NCBI GenBank assembly: GCA_046297095.1
Contig: JBKCNS010000010.1
Location: forward strand, 1 to 64,000
Origin: JBBATK01 sp046297095
Lineage (GTDB): Bacteria > Bacteroidota > Ignavibacteria > Kapaibacteriales > NICIL-2
Direction: 5' to 3'
Length of the DNA: 64,000 nucleotides
Positions 59,510-64,000 of this stretch are shown here, piece after piece. Each line of letters starts with the position of its first letter. Position 1 is the stretch's first letter. A model generated the notes under the pieces. That model saw nothing but the letters and a program-made list of their open reading frames with translations. It had not been told where the DNA came from and ran no database searches. The position numbers and the translations under genes were made by a program.

Positions 59510-59541
59510 GTGATTCAATCTGTGATTCAATTCGTCATTCA
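59510..59541 (+). repeat. 12-bp tandem duplication upstream of the prenyltransferase
   Basis: gtgattcaatct (59510-59521) and gtgattcaattc (59522-59533), then a partial gtcattcag, directly before the start codon on the coding strand. Confidence 0.88.
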
Positions 59542-59700
59542 GAAAATCGTTTCCCCTCTACCCGCCACCCAAACTTCGTTAGTCGTTCTCAAGAAACCTC
59601 ACCATTTCTTAAAACCGGAATGGAGGATGTGTTTAATGTAATGAATGTTTGCTCACATTGAATATGTGAAGGGAGTCAAAATCGTCCGAGCAATAGCACG

Positions 59701-60774
59701 CTAGGCTGCGCCTTGACGAAGCACGGCACCGGTGCGATCGCGCAAGGCTATGGTGCGCAATTGATGCACGTGGCGTACACCTGCAATAAACATCGTTGCC
59801 CGAATCTGCGCTTGCCATTCGTTTAAACACACCATCAAGTTCTCTTCCCCTCCCTGCTCCAACGCCTTGATGAAGGGCCTGGCTGCGCCGGCAAGATCGG
59901 CCCCGAGTGCTAAGGCCTTCGCTGCATCAAAGCCCGAGAGTACGCCTCCGGAGGCAATGCAGAAAAAGTTGTGTGAGTCTCGAAGAGCGGTAACTTCCCG
60001 CACGCACTGTGCAGTGGGAATTCCGGCATCCCAGAGTTCATGCATGTGCATCGCAGATGATCGCTGAAGCTCTACGCCCGCCCATGATGTTCCGCCCGCA
60101 CCGGCCACATCAAGTATTCGCACTCCGGCTTGAAGTAATCTCTTGGCTACATTCGCTGATATTCCTGCACCAACTTCCTTTACCACCACGGGCACGGAAA
60201 GTTTTTGCACACACTTCTCTATTCCGGCAAGCACCCCGTTAAACGTCGGGCTTCCTTCCGGTTGCAGAAGCTCTTGTAACGCATTCAGGTGAATGGCTAC
60301 AGCATCCGCCTGCACCAGGTCTACTACGCGTTGGGCATTGTCCACCCCGTCGGCGCCGGCAATCTCTGCCGCGCCAATATTGGCAAGCAGGGGCACGCCC
60401 GGTGCTTCCTTGCGAGCAATGGTAAACGACTCATGGTATGCCGACGAACGTAGCGCTTGGCGCTGTGAGCCCAGACCCATTGCAATGCCTGCGCTTTGGC
60501 AAGCTCGGGCCAGCGCGGCATTTATTCGCACGGCGTCGCCGTAACCACCGGTCATGCCGGTCATCATCAGGGGCATGCGCAATTCTTTGCCAAGAAAAGA
60601 TGTAGACAAATCTATGTGGTCCGCATTGAGTTCCGGCAGCGCATTGTACTCCGGCTCAAAAAGTTCCCATCCTGCGGTTTTGGATTTGAATCCCACATTT
60701 TCTTCGACCACAATGCGCACGTGATCCTGCTTACGCGAGGGAATGGAGGAAGATCTGTCCGAAGTGTTGTGCAT
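59701..60774 (-). CDS. fni: Type 2 isopentenyl-diphosphate delta-isomerase
   Basis: FMN/NADPH-dependent IPP-DMAPP isomerase, 357 residues, TIM-barrel fold, cytosolic. Characteristic segments are SSIPSRKQDHVRI at the start, MTGMTGGYGD, MGLGSQRQAL, AIHLNALQELLQPEG, VVKEVGAGIS and DVAGAGGTSWAGVE, covering FMN and substrate sites. Bacteria using the MEP pathway make both isomers, but many also keep this enzyme. Divergent from pckA with a 116-bp spacer. Confidence 0.95.
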   Translation of the reverse strand: MHNTSDRSSSIPSRKQDHVRIVVEENVGFKSKTAGWELFEPEYNALPELNADHIDLSTSFLGKELRMPLMMTGMTGGYGDAVRINAALARACQSAGIAMGLGSQRQALRSSAYHESFTIARKEAPGVPLLANIGAAEIAGADGVDNAQRVVDLVQADAVAIHLNALQELLQPEGSPTFNGVLAGIEKCVQKLSVPVVVKEVGAGISANVAKRLLQAGVRILDVAGAGGTSWAGVELQRSSAMHMHELWDAGIPTAQCVREVTALRDSHNFFCIASGGVLSGFDAAKALALGADLAGAARPFIKALEQGGEENLMVCLNEWQAQIRATMFIAGVRHVHQLRTIALRDRTGAVLRQGAA

Positions 60775-60890
60775 GAGGTGAATTTTGCGAAGCGAAGCCT
60801 GAAGAATCCTGCCGCCAAGATACGAGATGTGGATAAATGCAACGGATTTCCTCTCAAAAAAACCGATATTTGCGGACGTATTTGTGTTGA

Positions 60891-62507
60891 ATGTTTAACG
60901 TTATCGTCACAACCATGGATTCCGCAGACTCACTCGTTTCATCGTTGCAAGCTCAAGGACTATCGCAATTAGGAGACGTCTACTACAATCTCACCACCGC
61001 AGAACTCTATGAGCACGCCGTTATGATGGGCGAAGCCGAGATTTCCGAGCATGGCGCATTGCTTTGCAACACCGCACCCAACACGGGGCGCAGTGCCAAC
61101 GATAAATTCGTTGTGGACGAAGCATCAAGCACTGAAAATGTGTGGTGGGGCAAGGTAAACAAGAAGTTCAGCGAAGAGAAGTTTAACGCGTTGAAGCATC
61201 GCGTGCTTGGCTACCTGCAGAACCGCGACGTATATGTTCTGGACTGCGTTGCCGGAGCTGACGACAACTACAAATTGCCCGTGCGCGTGATTAACGAGCA
61301 TGCATGGCACAACATGTTCTGCAAGAACATGTTCATCGAAGCAACCGAAAAAGAATTGGAGAACTTTGTTCCGGGCTTTACTATCATTCACGTACCGAAC
61401 TTTCACGCGAATCCTGAGCTCGACGGCACAGCTTCGCACAAGTTTATCGTGTTGAGTTTTGAGCAGAAGCTTGTGATCATCGGTGGAACTCACTACGCCG
61501 GTGAAATGAAGAAATCAATCTTCACCGTGCTGAACTACATGCTGCCCTTGCGCGATGTATTCCCAATGCACTGCTCAGCCAATGTGGGCAAGGATGGCAA
61601 CGTGGCCTTGTTCTTCGGCCTTTCCGGCACCGGCAAAACCACCTTGTCTACCGATCCCGAGCGCGCGCTCATCGGCGATGATGAACACGGTTGGAGCCAA
61701 GACGGCGTGTTCAATTTTGAAGGCGGCTGTTATGCAAAGGTGATCAACCTCTCTCAGGAGGCCGAGCCTATCATTTACCAGACCACGAAGATCTTCGGCA
61801 CCGTGCTGGAGAACGTGGTGTATGATTCGAACACGCGCGTCATCGATTTGAACAGTCAAACGATTACCGAGAACACCCGCGCGTCGTATTCGCGAAATGT
61901 GATTCCAAACATCGTTGCGGACAACAAGGCGGGCCATCCGCAGAATGTTGTATTTCTTACCTGCGATGCCTTTGGTGTAATGCCTCCCATTGCTCGTCTC
62001 ACACCCGAGCAGGCGATGTTCCACTTCCTTTCCGGATACACTGCTAAAGTAGCCGGCACCGAAGCCGGTGTGAAAGAGCCCTCGGCTACATTCTCTACCT
62101 GCTTTGGCGCACCGTTCATGGTGCACCATCCCTCTGTGTATGCGAACCTTCTGCGCAAGCGTATCAACGAGCATGGCGCTCAGGTATGGCTGGTTAACAC
62201 AGGATGGAGCGGCGGTGGATATGGCGTAGGAGCTCGCATGAAAATTGCCTACACCCGCGCGCTGCTTCGTGCCGCTCTTACGGGCGCACTCAGCAATGCA
62301 ACATTTGTGAAGGACGAGTTCTTCAACCTGAATATCCCCACTGCTTGCGAAGGCGTACCCAGCGAGATTCTCAATCCTAAGAATACATGGTCGGACAAGG
62401 CAGCCTATGATGCCAAAGCAAAGCATCTTGTAGAGCTATTCCGTAACAACTTCGAGCAGTTTGCCGATTCGGTAGAGGATGCAGTGAAGAACGCCATGGG
62501 CGCATAA
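60891..62507 (+). CDS. pckA: Phosphoenolpyruvate carboxykinase (ATP)
   Basis: Gluconeogenic enzyme converting oxaloacetate and ATP to PEP, cytosolic. The 538 residues include the Walker A-like FGLSGTGKTTLSTDP, the kinase-2 motif LIGDDEHGWSQDGVFNFEGGCYAKV (opening LIGDDEHGW), FPMHCSANVG with metal-site His, and LVNTGWSGGGYGVG. The ATG at 60891 is adopted; the ATG at 60915 (MDSADSLV) would fit equally well and neither has a strong Shine-Dalgarno. A GATATTTG element (60865) is close to the -7 consensus. Confidence 0.95.
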   Translation: MFNVIVTTMDSADSLVSSLQAQGLSQLGDVYYNLTTAELYEHAVMMGEAEISEHGALLCNTAPNTGRSANDKFVVDEASSTENVWWGKVNKKFSEEKFNALKHRVLGYLQNRDVYVLDCVAGADDNYKLPVRVINEHAWHNMFCKNMFIEATEKELENFVPGFTIIHVPNFHANPELDGTASHKFIVLSFEQKLVIIGGTHYAGEMKKSIFTVLNYMLPLRDVFPMHCSANVGKDGNVALFFGLSGTGKTTLSTDPERALIGDDEHGWSQDGVFNFEGGCYAKVINLSQEAEPIIYQTTKIFGTVLENVVYDSNTRVIDLNSQTITENTRASYSRNVIPNIVADNKAGHPQNVVFLTCDAFGVMPPIARLTPEQAMFHFLSGYTAKVAGTEAGVKEPSATFSTCFGAPFMVHHPSVYANLLRKRINEHGAQVWLVNTGWSGGGYGVGARMKIAYTRALLRAALTGALSNATFVKDEFFNLNIPTACEGVPSEILNPKNTWSDKAAYDAKAKHLVELFRNNFEQFADSVEDAVKNAMGA

Positions 62508-62570
62508 ATCGCTCTCGAGGTTCAGAGCTCAGTTCTCAGGTCTCCCTGCTGATGTTCCACACAATGACAC

Positions 62571-62606
62571 AAAAAAAAAAGACGCCCTAACGGCGTCTTT
62601 TTTTTT
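62571..62606 (+). terminator. Bidirectional terminator between pckA and the BNR-repeat gene
   Basis: GACGCC / GGCGTC with CTAAC loop, flanked by a run of ten A (62571-62580) on the left and nine T on the right, giving good termination in both directions. Confidence 0.95.
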
Positions 62607-62670
62607 CTCAAAATCTCACATCGAATAGTGCGCGAAGCGGGGCATCAACACCGGTAGGCAGCAAGCGTTA

Positions 62671-64000
62671 TCAACGCTTTGGCGCTCTAGGTTTTGGCAG
62701 CACCACCGCAGGTATGTCCGATGTTTTAAGGAATGCGTTGAATTCTGCCACTTGAGTATTACGAACACGCTCAAAGGCGCTTATGCACTCGTCGATACGC
62801 CGAGAAAGATCGTCGAACACTTCGTATGCCTGCTTTGTGGGCTTGTTGTCTGCGGAATACACGGTAGACTTCAACGCAAGAATCTTGTTGTTCAACTTCA
62901 ATGGATAATTAAGCGCATCCTGACCTGCTTTGGCGCGGCGTTCAATGAGTGCTTTCTCAATTCGTGTGAGCGAATCGGCAATAGCGCTTGCCATTGCTTT
63001 TACCTTCCCTGCTGTGGCACTGTCTGCGGAATTCTTCGCGCGTGTCTCCCACGTGGACACTTGCGTTTTAAGTTCGGCGATGGCATTGATTGTTGTGTTT
63101 ACACGTTCGGCTTTATCGATAATCTTCGAGCCCAGATCGTACTGCAATTCGAAGTCACCGTCGGTGGCCTCCACACGAGGATCTTTAGCGATTGTAAACG
63201 AAGTTGACGACGACTGACCGCCGCAACGGAGCACGGCCTTGTACGTACCCGGCGGTACGGTAATTCCTCCCGGACCACCGAACCAATACACCGCTTCAGC
63301 TACTTTGCTCACACCGGGCAACGACATATCCCATGCAAAGCGGTTCATGCCCACACGAGATGGCAACACCGACGATGATACTCTTTGCTGCACCGGCTCG
63401 AAGCTCTCGGTGTTCGGCGTGCGCTCTTCGCCTGTTTCGGTTTTGAGATTCGAAAACGTGCGCACTACGGAATCTCGTTGATCTAGTATTTCCAGATTTA
63501 CCTCGCCGCGGACACTATCGCGCAACCAATACGTGAACTGCACTCCACTCGGCGTGTTCGTACCCTCGCTCATAGTTTTGGATGTGTACGATCCACTGCC
63601 GATAAGATAGGTGGGGCGCGGCTTAAGCAGAGCAACGGGCATGCGAATCAAACTATCGCTAAGCTGATGAATCGGCGTTACGTCGTCTAGTACCCAAAAT
63701 GATCGACCATGCGTTGCAACGACCAAGTCTTTGTCGCGCGCTTGCACGGCTATGTCATGGATGGGGGTGACGGGCAAATTCAGTTGTAAGGACTGCCACG
63801 ATTTTCCGTCGTTGAACGAACAATACACGCCGGTCTCCGTGCCGCAATAAAGCAGTCCGCGCACGTTGGGATCCTCGCGAACTACACGTGTAAATGTTGT
63901 TTCGGGGATGCCGTTTGTGATTGCCACCCATGTTGCTCCGTAGTCGGTGGTCTTCAACACATACGGATGCTCGTCGCCGCTTTTGTATCGAGTGGCGGCT
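62671..64000 (-). CDS. BNR/sortilin-like beta-propeller protein (5' end outside window)
   Basis: C-terminal 443 residues of a larger exported protein. The first visible part has BNR/Asp-box-type repeats (LKTTDYGATW, SFNDGKSWQSLQ) of a beta-propeller, then THGRSFWVLDDVTPI, a short beta-rich domain with WFGGPGGITVPPGTYKAVL and a helical C-terminal region (about residues 280-400 of the visible part). The order matches the ~1,000-residue WD40/YVTN/BNR-like glycosyl-hydrolase-type proteins common in Bacteroidota and Gemmatimonadota. No T9SS sorting domain at the end. Function unknown. Confidence 0.85.
   Translation of the reverse strand, partial: AATRYKSGDEHPYVLKTTDYGATWVAITNGIPETTFTRVVREDPNVRGLLYCGTETGVYCSFNDGKSWQSLQLNLPVTPIHDIAVQARDKDLVVATHGRSFWVLDDVTPIHQLSDSLIRMPVALLKPRPTYLIGSGSYTSKTMSEGTNTPSGVQFTYWLRDSVRGEVNLEILDQRDSVVRTFSNLKTETGEERTPNTESFEPVQQRVSSSVLPSRVGMNRFAWDMSLPGVSKVAEAVYWFGGPGGITVPPGTYKAVLRCGGQSSSTSFTIAKDPRVEATDGDFELQYDLGSKIIDKAERVNTTINAIAELKTQVSTWETRAKNSADSATAGKVKAMASAIADSLTRIEKALIERRAKAGQDALNYPLKLNNKILALKSTVYSADNKPTKQAYEVFDDLSRRIDECISAFERVRNTQVAEFNAFLKTSDIPAVVLPKPRAPKR

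Overview
The window looks like ordinary chromosomal sequence from a Gram-negative bacterium of the Bacteroidota/Chlorobiota (FCB) superphylum, most likely a Kapabacteria- or Ignavibacteria-like lineage. The evidence is a PorX-type regulator, a 1,014-residue Ig-repeat protein with a type IX secretion (T9SS) sorting domain, promoter -7 elements of the TAnnTTTG type, a short-form IspG, and OmpA-family proteins with two peptidoglycan-binding domains. The taxonomic call is inference; no rRNA gene is present. I see no tRNA, CRISPR array, insertion sequence, prophage or obvious genomic island. Base composition looks even by eye.

Layout. 1-2.9 kb (minus): M20D amidohydrolase (cut by the window edge), dapF, inositol-monophosphatase-like suhB. 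3-5.8 kb (plus): an outer-membrane polysaccharide export protein and its chain-length partner; the first seems to start at a non-canonical ATC codon. 5.8-7.4 kb (minus): a (p)ppGpp-hydrolase-like HD protein with an orphan PhnD-like binding protein. 7.5-10.4 kb: sucC and lpdA. 10.4-18.3 kb: MFS transporter, glycosyltransferase, MATE pump, nth, ferredoxin, TPR histidine kinase, thioesterase. 18.5-26.6 kb (plus): porX, tsaE, aminotransferase, ccmC-like, pgk, a possible 48-codon gene, rhomboid protease, ispG. 26.8-36.7 kb: two related OmpA proteins flank photolyase, nadE, a NarL-type regulator and a GlcD-type oxidase. 36.8-45.7 kb: a ClpB-like gene that stops after the first ATPase ring, the T9SS Ig protein, gyrB, hutU. 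45.8-54.1 kb: DUF971, comF, secreted aminopeptidase P, CoA transferase, a tiny Ala/Lys-rich exported protein, and a ccmB-permease-aspartokinase operon with overlapping genes. 54.3-64 kb: Spy/CpxP-like lipoprotein, GCS2 ligase, FKBP isomerase, rhodanese, polyprenyl synthase, type 2 IPP isomerase, pckA, and a BNR-repeat protein cut by the window edge.

Function. Most genes are core metabolism (TCA cycle/gluconeogenesis: sucC, lpdA, pckA, pgk; isoprenoids: ispG, fni, polyprenyl synthase; lysine/peptidoglycan: dapF, an aspartokinase; NAD: nadE) mixed with envelope and secretion functions (T9SS, OmpA, polysaccharide export, FKBP, lipoprotein). Ten intrinsic terminators are visible, several between convergent genes. 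A recurring oddity is 10-15 bp tandem duplications at gene borders, and twice inside reading frames (dapF and the CoA transferase N-terminus).

I found no clear new multi-gene system. The best leads are the ATC start, the one-ring ClpB, the HD/PhnD pair, the overlapping ccmB-permease-aspartokinase operon with an altered kinase motif, the duplicated-domain OmpA pair, and the tandem duplications.
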